Shown here: positions 1 through 8,338 of the stretch, one piece after another
How the letters are laid out: every line of letters begins with the position of its first letter
Position numbering within the stretch: the first letter of the stretch is position 1
Assembly: GCA_014382645.1 (NCBI GenBank)
Contig: JACNJI010000285.1
Location: 1-28,968 of the forward strand
DNA from: Verrucomicrobiota bacterium
GTDB taxonomy: Bacteria; Verrucomicrobiota; Verrucomicrobiia; Opitutales; Seribacteraceae
Direction: 5' to 3'
Length of the DNA: 28,968 nt
Position numbers and translations under genes: made by a program
Notes under the pieces: model-generated
What the model was told of the DNA's origin: nothing
Database searches by the model: none
Seen by the model: the letters and a program-made list of their open reading frames with translations, nothing else

Positions 1-90
1 TTATGGGGTAGAGTTGGTAGCGCCTTGATTGGCCTAAGAGAAAATGCTTTTCTAACATTTGAAAAGGATGACTCTCGGATTTTTGTTTGA
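1..90 (+). CDS. C-terminal tail of an upstream gene (partial, unidentified)
   Basis: Frame 1 is open from the first base to a TGA at 88-90. The other two plus-strand frames close within about 27 bases. The 29 visible residues end in FEKDDSRIFV and do not let me name a family. The TGA overlaps the TTG at 87-89 that starts the transporter reading frame. Such stop/start overlaps are typical of translationally coupled genes and support both calls. This could still be a chance open frame, because 29 codons is short. Confidence 0.4.
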   Translation, partial: LWGRVGSALIGLRENAFLTFEKDDSRIFV

Positions 91-1460
91 TCTTGTCGGC
101 TGATTCATCAAGCCATCGCCCCTGCCCCTCCGCCAAAGGCATTTGGGGAGTTCGAACACCTTTTGCCCCTAGCAATTGCCCATTTTTTTATGGTTGGGTG
201 ATCGTGTTTGCAGCCACATTAGGATCGATTTTCAGTATCCCGGGACAAACGATGGGGTTCAGCGTATTCACTGATATCTTGATAAAGGAACTCGGTCTGA
301 GCCGTATCGAACTTAGCCTTGCCTACTGCTTGGGCACCGTGGCTAGCGGTTTTTCTCTACCATGGCTGGGTCGAGTGCTCGATCGCTGGGGGGAACGTAA
401 AATGGCAGTGGCTTCAACTGTGACCACGGGAGTCGTTCTACTCTTTCTGGCAAACAGTGTCCAACTGAGCAGTGCCCTTGCCCAAGTCTTACCTTCGGGG
501 ATTGCCGCTTTTCTTGTTATCGGAGTAGGCTTTTTTCTGATTCGAGCGGCTGCTCAAGGCGTCCTGTCCATGACATGCCGCAATGCAATCGGAAAATGGT
601 TCGATCATAAGCGGGGTCTAGCACTGGCTGTAAGCGGAGTGCTGGTTTCATTCAGTTACTCAATCGCTCCGAGAGCACTCGATTGGCTAATCGAAAGATA
701 CCTTTACGACGGAGCTTGGTTCGTAATGGGCACCGCAACTATAGCGGTAATGGGACCATTGGCTTGGTTCCTTTTCCGGGATACTCCGGAGGAAGACGGT
801 CTACTCATGGACGGAGGCAAGAAGACCGACAAGGCTCTAAAAAACCCTGACATGCACATCCATCACGATTTTACTCGCGATGAGGCATTACGCGATTATT
901 CGTTCTGGGCATTCAACCTTTCCTTGGCTTTTTTTGGACTCTATGCCACCGCCTTTACTTTTCACATTATTTCGCTAGGTGAGGAGCTTAGCTTCAAGAG
1001 ATCGGATATCCTTTCGCTTTTCATTCCCATCGCATTCGTAAGCGTTACGACAAATCTTACCTTTGGAATAATTAGTTCAAGGTTGAAACTAAAAAGACTT
1101 CTCTTGGTAATGAACTTAGGTTGTCTTTCCGCCGCAATAGGTATGCTTTTCCTGGACAGACCTGGCGGCATTCCCGCCTATGTAATAGGAACCGGGATTG
1201 CGGGTGGTGGTTTCGTAAGTCTAAGCGGCATTGTTTTTCCCCGCTTCTATGGACGCAAACACCTAGGTGCGATTGGTGGAGTAAATATGGCGAGCATGGT
1301 TATCGGGAGTGGCATCGGTCCTTTGCTCTTCGCTTGGTGCCATCATGCGACAGGAAGCTATCGAATAATTCTTTTGTTAAGTGTCGTCATCCCAATATTG
1401 CTAGCCGTCATGAGCCTGAAGGCAGACAATCCTCAGCGAAAATTGACCGTCGTCAAATAG
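87..1460 (+). CDS. MFS transporter, 12 transmembrane segments
   Basis: This is an inner-membrane secondary transporter of the major facilitator superfamily. Twelve hydrophobic segments can be counted, six on each side of a hydrophilic loop at about residues 238-270. The loop after segment 2 carries the MFS signature-like GRVLDRWGERK. The opening FFYGWVIVFAA and the general pattern recall the oxalate/formate antiporter (OFA)-like branch, whose members move mono- and dicarboxylates. The substrate cannot be read from sequence. The frame is blocked by a TGA at 69-71, so the first usable start is TTG at 87. A later start near the first membrane segment is possible because the first 30 residues are not membrane-like. 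A pentahaem cytochrome gene follows 84 bp downstream on the same strand, so the transporter may serve that oxidation module (inference). Confidence 0.85.
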   Translation: MILSADSSSHRPCPSAKGIWGVRTPFAPSNCPFFYGWVIVFAATLGSIFSIPGQTMGFSVFTDILIKELGLSRIELSLAYCLGTVASGFSLPWLGRVLDRWGERKMAVASTVTTGVVLLFLANSVQLSSALAQVLPSGIAAFLVIGVGFFLIRAAAQGVLSMTCRNAIGKWFDHKRGLALAVSGVLVSFSYSIAPRALDWLIERYLYDGAWFVMGTATIAVMGPLAWFLFRDTPEEDGLLMDGGKKTDKALKNPDMHIHHDFTRDEALRDYSFWAFNLSLAFFGLYATAFTFHIISLGEELSFKRSDILSLFIPIAFVSVTTNLTFGIISSRLKLKRLLLVMNLGCLSAAIGMLFLDRPGGIPAYVIGTGIAGGGFVSLSGIVFPRFYGRKHLGAIGGVNMASMVIGSGIGPLLFAWCHHATGSYRIILLLSVVIPILLAVMSLKADNPQRKLTVVK

Positions 1461-1544
1461 CACGAAGATTTTCATCAAAAGCTAAACTGGAAGAATTCTT
1501 TGCTTTCTGTTGCGTGATTACGAAGGATAACTAGAAAAGAAAGG

Positions 1545-3857
1545 ATGCGACTGAAGTCGGTCATAATTTGCCTAACCACCATCGTGGCGTTTGTCCAAGA
1601 AGACTTGTGGAGTTCTCCCGTGTTGGTAGGTCTCCATGGCAAACACCCCTTGGGAGAAAGGCAGGTGGGCGAACTGCTTATTGGTGAACTACGGTGCGGA
1701 GCCTGCCATGAAGACAAACTGCCAAGAGCTCTGAAAATGAAGGATTCGCCCGACCTGAGCGAGGTCGGTTCGAGAATAAGTCCTGATTATTTGCAACGGT
1801 TCATCGCGAATCCATTAGAAGTACAGTCCGGAGTAATGATGCCCGACATGCTTGTCGGGCATTCGCCTGGGAAAAGAAAGGAAATAGCCGAGGCCATTGC
1901 TCATTTTCTGACGGAAAGATCCCCACGACCTCTTTCGGCAGTCGGAGTGGGTCAAGGGGACTTTGCTACAGGACGAAAGTTATTTCACGACATCGGGTGC
2001 ATTGCCTGCCATTCCCCTCGGAATGAACAAGAAAAGGAAGTCGAAGGTCTTGGCTTGAGCTCGCTAGCGCACGTAATAGAAAAGTACAGCCAAGTTTCTT
2101 TAACCGAGTTTCTGTTCGACCCCCATCTCACTAGACCTTCGGGAAGGATGCCCGACATGAAGCTGTCGAAGGACGAGTCGAGTGATTTGGCCGCTTATCT
2201 ATTAGGCAAAAAAGTGTACCCATTCAAACCCTTGAGGATAAGCAAAGAACTCGTGACCAAAGGGCAAAAATACTTTCGAGAATTCAATTGCGCGGCTTGT
2301 CATTCTCTCGAAGGCGAAACGGCCAACGGCATAACCTCTTCGCTAGACGAGGTTAATGCAGAAAAAGGATGCTTGGCAAAAAGACCGAAGAAGGCTCCAG
2401 ACTACGACCTTTCCGACAGTCAGCGAAAAGCCATAACAAAAGTGCTTGCCGGTCCTAGGCGCAAACCTTCCGTGGAAGAAGAAATCGCCGTGAGCTTAAC
2501 GGCATTCAACTGCATCGCATGCCATTCGAGAGATGACTACGGAGGACCCTCGAAAGCGTTCCTGCCCTACCTTCACACGTCTGAAGAAGGTTTGGGAAAT
2601 GAAGCAAGAATTCCACCCCCACTGACCTTAGCGGGAGCCAAGTTGAAACCTCAATGGATACGCAAGGTTATGTTCGATGGAGAATCCGCTAGGCCCTACA
2701 TGCATACGAGGATGCCTAAATTCAAAGAGGATAGCCTAATACTCCTCCCCGAGATGCTAGCCAAAGTGGACAAGGTGGAATCTATTACATTCGTAGAACC
2801 GAAACGACAAGACCGAGGAAAGATTAGATCTGCGGGTCACCAGTTAATTGGAGACAAAGGGCTGAACTGCATAACGTGTCACAATTTCAACGGTAAGGAT
2901 TCGCCTGGATTCAAAGGTATTGATTTGTTAACTTCCTACGAACGGTTGCAACCGAGTTGGTTCTATCGATTCATGCTCAACCCGGCTAATTCCCGACCGG
3001 GAATCGTGATGCCCAACTACTGGGCAGGCGGCAAAGGCGCTCGCAAGGATATTTTGGAAGGAAAAACCGATGCGCAGATTCAGGCGATATGGCATTATCT
3101 TTCATACGGACAAGGTGCCCCCACTCCCTCGGGGATTCACTCTCCGGGTTCTTTCCTGGAGGTGGGAGAAGTTGTCAGAACCTACAGGGGACGAAGCCGC
3201 ATCGCCGGCTATCGGGGAATCGCCGTGGGTTTCCCCGGTGGACTCAACTACGCCTTTAATGCGGAAACGGGCACGCTTTCCGGCCTTTGGAGGGGGGAGT
3301 TCGTCAGCGTGGGTTGGGGCGGACAGGGGGCTGGAAACTTCAATCCAAAGTCACGGGCGATTTCCTTGGCCCAAGACCTTTCCTTTCACGCCTTGCCCGG
3401 CCCCGAGAACCCTTGGCCCTTGCTTCCCGTGATGAACAAAGAGAACCCTGTAAATCCCGATCCTCTCTATCCCAAGAATCTCGGCTACCAATTTCTTGGA
3501 TATTCCCTCAACGAAGATTTTGTTCCCACTTTCTCCTATCGTATCGGCGAGGTCTTGATCGAAGACATGTCTCTCTCCGTGGCAAAGGAAGACAAGGTAT
3601 TGCTTAAGCGTGTCTTGGAGATGGAGGTGGATGAACCGCAAACCATTCATTTTCGAGCATTGGTGGGAAAAATCGACAAGGTTTCTGAAACCATCTACAA
3701 GACACCTGACCTGCGGCTCAATCTTCATGCCAACGCAGCAACGCCCAATGCCTTGAGACCCCTCGGCTCGGACAAAAGTTCCTTCGAGCTTCTTTTGAAC
3801 CTTGATTTGCCCAAGGGTAAATCCCAATTGAGGTTGGACTATGACCTTTTGCGCTGA
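1545..3857 (+). CDS. Secreted pentahaem cytochrome c with a non-haem C-terminal domain
   Basis: This is a 770-residue exported electron-transfer protein. An N-terminal hydrophobic stretch acts as a likely signal peptide. Five CxxCH haem c attachment motifs lie at residues 51-55, 152-156, 249-253, 323-327 and 442-446. Met-Pro motifs that could supply the second axial ligand follow four of them (MMPDM, MPDM, MPKF, MPNY). The third haem site has no such methionine close by. Residues from about 530 to the end have no haem motif and are Gly- and aromatic-rich (for example SPGSFLEVGEVVRTYRGR), suggesting a separate beta-rich domain. I cannot name that domain with certainty. Its 3' end overlaps the propeller dehydrogenase gene by 17 bp, so the two are probably co-translated and the cytochrome is the likely electron acceptor. 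The sequence AAAGG directly abuts the ATG. Confidence 0.85.
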   Translation: MRLKSVIICLTTIVAFVQEDLWSSPVLVGLHGKHPLGERQVGELLIGELRCGACHEDKLPRALKMKDSPDLSEVGSRISPDYLQRFIANPLEVQSGVMMPDMLVGHSPGKRKEIAEAIAHFLTERSPRPLSAVGVGQGDFATGRKLFHDIGCIACHSPRNEQEKEVEGLGLSSLAHVIEKYSQVSLTEFLFDPHLTRPSGRMPDMKLSKDESSDLAAYLLGKKVYPFKPLRISKELVTKGQKYFREFNCAACHSLEGETANGITSSLDEVNAEKGCLAKRPKKAPDYDLSDSQRKAITKVLAGPRRKPSVEEEIAVSLTAFNCIACHSRDDYGGPSKAFLPYLHTSEEGLGNEARIPPPLTLAGAKLKPQWIRKVMFDGESARPYMHTRMPKFKEDSLILLPEMLAKVDKVESITFVEPKRQDRGKIRSAGHQLIGDKGLNCITCHNFNGKDSPGFKGIDLLTSYERLQPSWFYRFMLNPANSRPGIVMPNYWAGGKGARKDILEGKTDAQIQAIWHYLSYGQGAPTPSGIHSPGSFLEVGEVVRTYRGRSRIAGYRGIAVGFPGGLNYAFNAETGTLSGLWRGEFVSVGWGGQGAGNFNPKSRAISLAQDLSFHALPGPENPWPLLPVMNKENPVNPDPLYPKNLGYQFLGYSLNEDFVPTFSYRIGEVLIEDMSLSVAKEDKVLLKRVLEMEVDEPQTIHFRALVGKIDKVSETIYKTPDLRLNLHANAATPNALRPLGSDKSSFELLLNLDLPKGKSQLRLDYDLLR

Positions 3858-5346
3858 CCGTAGACTTAGTGTGCTTGTGGGCTTGTTTGCCTTCGCAGCA
3901 CTGAACGCCCCATCTTGGGCGGAGGAAGTGGGCGACATGTGGGGCTCCGCGGACCGGGAACGCGAGTATTACAAATTGATCAATCTTCCGATCCCAAAAA
4001 ACTTGGTGGTGGAAGCCGGTGCATTCCTGACTCTCCCGGACAAACGGATCGCAATCGGTACTCGTCGAGGCGACATTTATTTGCTTTCCGGCGTGGACGA
4101 GGAAAAGCCCGAGCCGAAATACGAGCTTTTCGCCACCGGACTCGACGAGATATTCGGATTAGCGTACAAAGACGGTGCCTTCTACGTAAGCCAAAGCTGC
4201 GAGATGACTCGGGTAACCGATCGCAATAACGACGGCAAGGCAGACAAATTCGAAGTAATCTCGGACGCTTGGGGTTATGCAAACTATCATGAATACGCCT
4301 TTGGCTCCAAGTTCGATCCCCAAGGCAATCTCTACGTGGCCCTAGGGTTGTCATCGTCGTACCATTCGCGAGCCCTGTTCAGAGGATGGGCCTTGAAGAT
4401 CACTCCCGAAGGCAAGACCATCCCAATTGCCAGTGGTCTCCGAAGCCCCGGAGGCATCGGCCCCAATGAGCACGGTGCATTGTTCTACATAGAGAGCCAA
4501 GGTCCTTGGAATTCCTCATGTAGCCTGAAATTCGTTAAAGAAGGAGGTTTTATGGGGCATCCGATTAGTTACAACTGGTACAAATATGCCAAGGGAATGG
4601 GTACTCCGCCAACCCAGCCCGAGTCCGGCGGGCGCATCGCAACCGAAAAAGAACGAGTCAAGGAACTGGTGCCCTATGCTGTTGTCTTTCCCTACATCAG
4701 AATGGGAAGGTCGATTACAGGATACGTCGTCAACAAAACCAATGGTAAATTCGGTCCATTCGAGAATCAGATTTTTCTAGGAGATTACACACAGTCCATC
4801 GTTATGCGGGCCACCACGGAGAAAGTTAACGGAGTCTGGCAAGGAGCCTGTTATCCTTTTCGCGAAGGCCTCTCGACAGGCATTCTCAATGTCGAATTCA
4901 CCCCGGCCGGGAACTTGCTTTGTGGTGGGACGAACCGCGGTTGGCCGGTTCGCGGGATCAAGCCTTTCGCACTGGAACGCCTCCAATGGACAGGTCGGAT
5001 GCCCTTTGAAATCGAGCGTATAAACATTACACCGCAGGGATTTGATATACGCTTTACAAAACCCGTTGACATTGCCACCGGCAAAGACCCTGAAAATTAC
5101 AAAGTGTCGACGTTCACGCATATCTACCATGGCGGGTACGGCGGGCCCGAAGTGGACGGGACCGCTCCGGCCGTGGAAACAGTAAGGCTTTCCGGCGATG
5201 GCCTTAGAGCCACCATTCAGCTACCTGAATTGAAAATTGGACATGTCCACGAATTTGATTTCGGATTACTCAGATCACGAGACGGAGAAGAGCTTCTGCA
5301 TCGTCATGCCTACTATACGGTAAACGAAATTCCGTCGGGCCAGTAA
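3841..5346 (+). CDS. Secreted six-bladed-propeller dehydrogenase-like protein
   Basis: This is a 501-residue exported protein resembling the soluble glucose/sorbosone dehydrogenase-like propeller found in PVC membrane-bound dehydrogenases. A signal peptide ends near APSWA at about residue 27. Propeller-type blades follow, with recurring patterns such as FDPQGNLYVALG and FTPAGNLLCGG. A calcium-loop-like DRNNDGKAD lies at residues 127-135. The last ~110 residues look like an Ig-like sandwich domain. The ATG lies inside the end of the cytochrome gene in another frame, preceded by GAGG at a suitable distance. In many PVC proteins a propeller of this kind and the haem domain share one polypeptide, whereas here they are separate overlapping genes. 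Substrate and cofactor (PQQ or none) are unknown, and some family members may be non-enzymatic binding propellers. Confidence 0.75.
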   Translation: MTFCADRRLSVLVGLFAFAALNAPSWAEEVGDMWGSADREREYYKLINLPIPKNLVVEAGAFLTLPDKRIAIGTRRGDIYLLSGVDEEKPEPKYELFATGLDEIFGLAYKDGAFYVSQSCEMTRVTDRNNDGKADKFEVISDAWGYANYHEYAFGSKFDPQGNLYVALGLSSSYHSRALFRGWALKITPEGKTIPIASGLRSPGGIGPNEHGALFYIESQGPWNSSCSLKFVKEGGFMGHPISYNWYKYAKGMGTPPTQPESGGRIATEKERVKELVPYAVVFPYIRMGRSITGYVVNKTNGKFGPFENQIFLGDYTQSIVMRATTEKVNGVWQGACYPFREGLSTGILNVEFTPAGNLLCGGTNRGWPVRGIKPFALERLQWTGRMPFEIERINITPQGFDIRFTKPVDIATGKDPENYKVSTFTHIYHGGYGGPEVDGTAPAVETVRLSGDGLRATIQLPELKIGHVHEFDFGLLRSRDGEELLHRHAYYTVNEIPSGQ

Positions 5347-5497
5347 GACTGAATCCCATCCGCCTTTTCATGTAAACAGAGCTGCTCTAGCAGAGACAGA
5401 AAACGAACCTACCCGGAGATATCAACCACATGCGCCAACACAGCCGATCTTCTTTGATGAACAATCCAACAGCTGAGCCTTTCACTCAATCCAAAGC

Positions 5498-8332
5498 ATG
5501 AATCAATACCGAACAGGACAACGCTGGATAAGTATGTCCGAACCCGAGTTAGGCTTGGGAACAGTGGTACAGGAAGCTAATGCTCGCGTGCACGTCCTTT
5601 ATCCCGCCACCGGAGAGATTCGCTTGTACGTCTCCGAACTGGCTCCGTTGCAACGAGTACAATTCAGGGTAGGTCAAGAGATTGAGGATCACGAGGGGAA
5701 CAAACGTTTCATCGAAAACATTCGCGAAGAAAATGAAGCTCTTGTCTATTGCGGAGAAGACTGGGAACTGCCCGAGGCTCACTTGAGCGACAACATAAGC
5801 TTGGACGGGCCGGAAGATCGGCTTAACAGTGGGCATTTCGACGAGGCTTCCGTCTCCGAACTACGGATAAAGGCCATCGAAATCATGCACTGCTTGAAAA
5901 AGTCTCCAACGAGGGGATTTCTCGGAGGGAGAGTCGATCTCATCCCACACCAGATTTATATCGCCCAGGAGATCTGCAATCGTTCCGCACCCAGAGTATT
6001 ACTTTCCGATGAGGTCGGCCTCGGAAAGACCATCGAGGCAGGTCTAATCATTCATCGCCGGCGATTAACAGGACGAGCGGAACGTGTTTTGATTATAGTT
6101 CCGGAGTCTCTCGTTCACCAATGGTTTGTGGAGATGTTGAGGAAGTTCAACTTATGGATGAATATCTTCGACGAGGAAAGATGCACCGCAATCGAGACTT
6201 CCGATCCCAAAGTAAATCCGTTCTTGGACGATCAACTGGTGTTGTGCAGCATTGATTTTTTGGCGAACGATCCCCATCGAGCCAAACAAGCCTGCGAGGC
6301 GGATTGGGACTTGATGGTCGTGGACGAGGCTCACCACTTGGAGTGGACATCAGATCACGTAAGTCCAGAATATGAACTGGTGGAGGCTTTGGCAAATAAA
6401 GCGGAAGGTGTCTTGCTCCTCACCGCCACCCCGGAGCAGCTAGGTCCCGAAAGCCACTTCGCTCGTCTGCGCCTACTTGATCCCAATAGATATTCCGACC
6501 TGTCTTCCTTTCTGGCCGAAAACGAAAGTTATGCCGACGTAGCTCCAATCGCAACTGCGCTTCATGAAGGAAGTCCTCTCACGAGCGAGCAAAGAAGCTT
6601 CTTGGCTGCGATGCCGGATATAGAAGCCGAGGAGATGAATGAAATCGACTTGTTGTCCGCACTGCTCGACCGACATGGCCCAGGCCGAGTAGTCTTTAGG
6701 AATACTCGGGCAAACATGAGCGGTTTTCCAAAACGCGTTGCCCACTTAATACCACTTGAACCGCCAATGGAAGATACACCTTCCCTTGATGACCAAGACG
6801 AAGTGGAGCTTGATGATTTGTATTACGATGAGGAAGATGAGGAAGCCACCGAGACTACAAGTTTCACCCCGGACCCACGTATCTTGTGGTTGGAAAAATT
6901 GCTTGAGGAGATTGGAGAGGACAAGGTGTTGCTTATTTGCGAAAGCAGAGAGAACGCGAAAGCCATAGAGCAAGCCATAGACCAAAGAATAACAGTAAAG
7001 AGTACGGTATTCCACGAAGAGTTAACTCTCGTCCAGCGAGACCGCAATGCCGCATGGTTCGAAGAAAAAGACGGTGCCCGTATTATGATCTGCTCCGAAA
7101 TCGGGAGTGAGGGAAGGAATTTTCAATTCGCTCACCACCTCGTTCTTTTCGATCTGCCCATCGACCCGGAACTGCTTGCCCAAAGGATAGGTAGGTTGGA
7201 TCGGATCGGACAAACGCAAACCATTCACCTTTACGTACCATACACGATAAACGGTCCGGAAGAAGTCCTTGCCCGCTGGTATCACGAAGGACTGGATGCC
7301 TTGGAGAATCATCTTGAGGGAGGAAACCTTTTGTTCAGGCAATTTGGAGAAGAGGTCACCGAGCTCCTTTCGACCTTTGAGAAAACCGCCAAAGAAGAGA
7401 GAAAGCTCACCAAGCTGATATCGAACTCTTCGCAACAAAGAATAATCATTGCCGAAAAGTTGGAAAAAGGTCGGGACCGATTGTTGGAACTGAATTCAAA
7501 CAGACCGGAAGTGGCGAATGCACTGGTAGAATCAATTCGCGACATCGACAATTCACTTGAGTTGGAGACCTTCCTATTGGAAGTGTTCGATCACTTTGGC
7601 GTGCGAGTGGAAGAACGGGACAACCGCACCTACCTCCTAGATGGCCGTTCCGCGATAAACTGTGACGGATTCCCAGGGTTGCCCAAAGGAGGACTCGTCG
7701 GCACCTTCGACCGGAAGCACTCTCTCAGCAGAGAAGACATAACACTCCTGACCGGCGATCATCCCATCGTCACAGGCGCCGTCGATTTATTGCTCGGGAG
7801 TGAGCAAGGAAACTGCAGTTTCAGCGTGTGGGAAGATGAAAAGGAAGAGCAATCTCTTCTCCTCGAAGCAATCTTTGTCTTGGAAGCGCTGGCCCCAAAG
7901 CACCTCCACGCAGATCGGTTTCTCCCACCTACTCCATTGCGCGTTCTAATTAACCAAGAACGAGAGGTAGTAACCATCGACTTACCCGAAATGACCGATG
8001 GTTCCCCCTACGCCCTTCTAGACGACTTCAAAGTCGGCAAAGAACTGATCCCGACCATGCTCGGGAAAGCGCGAAAAATTGCTACGGCTACGGCAAAAAA
8101 AACAGCAAAAGAAGCCAGTCAATCCATGACGGCTACCATGCAACGAGAACTTGACCGTCTCACCGCTCTCCAAAAGGTGAATAAAAACATTCGACAAGAA
8201 GAGATCGATCTCACTCGGGAACAGATGCAGAAATTGGCCGAGGCTTTGAGCAAAGCTCGCGTTCGACTCGACGCGATACGATTAATATTTAAAGGACCTC
8301 AGGAAAACGAATACACCGATTCGAGAAAGTAA
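5498..8332 (+). CDS. rapA: RapA, RNA polymerase-associated Swi2/Snf2 ATPase
   Basis: RapA binds RNA polymerase and uses ATP to recycle stalled or post-termination enzyme in the cytoplasm. The protein has 944 residues, against 968 in E. coli. The N-terminal Tudor-like region opens with GQRWIS and ELGLGTVV, as in E. coli RapA. Helicase motifs are Walker A GLGKT at 174-178, DEAHH at 276-280, TATPEQ at 309-314, SEIGSEGRNFQFA at about 533-545 and motif VI QRIGRLDRIGQ at 562-572. The C-terminal region keeps WYHEGLDA and RFLPPTPLR, also seen in E. coli RapA. A very acidic, low-complexity stretch lies at about 425-451. There E. coli has a different, less acidic segment. No Shine-Dalgarno precedes the ATG. 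The gene stands alone and converges on the methyltransferase gene with 6 bp between the stop codons. Confidence 0.95.
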   Translation: MNQYRTGQRWISMSEPELGLGTVVQEANARVHVLYPATGEIRLYVSELAPLQRVQFRVGQEIEDHEGNKRFIENIREENEALVYCGEDWELPEAHLSDNISLDGPEDRLNSGHFDEASVSELRIKAIEIMHCLKKSPTRGFLGGRVDLIPHQIYIAQEICNRSAPRVLLSDEVGLGKTIEAGLIIHRRRLTGRAERVLIIVPESLVHQWFVEMLRKFNLWMNIFDEERCTAIETSDPKVNPFLDDQLVLCSIDFLANDPHRAKQACEADWDLMVVDEAHHLEWTSDHVSPEYELVEALANKAEGVLLLTATPEQLGPESHFARLRLLDPNRYSDLSSFLAENESYADVAPIATALHEGSPLTSEQRSFLAAMPDIEAEEMNEIDLLSALLDRHGPGRVVFRNTRANMSGFPKRVAHLIPLEPPMEDTPSLDDQDEVELDDLYYDEEDEEATETTSFTPDPRILWLEKLLEEIGEDKVLLICESRENAKAIEQAIDQRITVKSTVFHEELTLVQRDRNAAWFEEKDGARIMICSEIGSEGRNFQFAHHLVLFDLPIDPELLAQRIGRLDRIGQTQTIHLYVPYTINGPEEVLARWYHEGLDALENHLEGGNLLFRQFGEEVTELLSTFEKTAKEERKLTKLISNSSQQRIIIAEKLEKGRDRLLELNSNRPEVANALVESIRDIDNSLELETFLLEVFDHFGVRVEERDNRTYLLDGRSAINCDGFPGLPKGGLVGTFDRKHSLSREDITLLTGDHPIVTGAVDLLLGSEQGNCSFSVWEDEKEEQSLLLEAIFVLEALAPKHLHADRFLPPTPLRVLINQEREVVTIDLPEMTDGSPYALLDDFKVGKELIPTMLGKARKIATATAKKTAKEASQSMTATMQRELDRLTALQKVNKNIRQEEIDLTREQMQKLAEALSKARVRLDAIRLIFKGPQENEYTDSRK

Positions 8333-8338
8333 CGAGCG

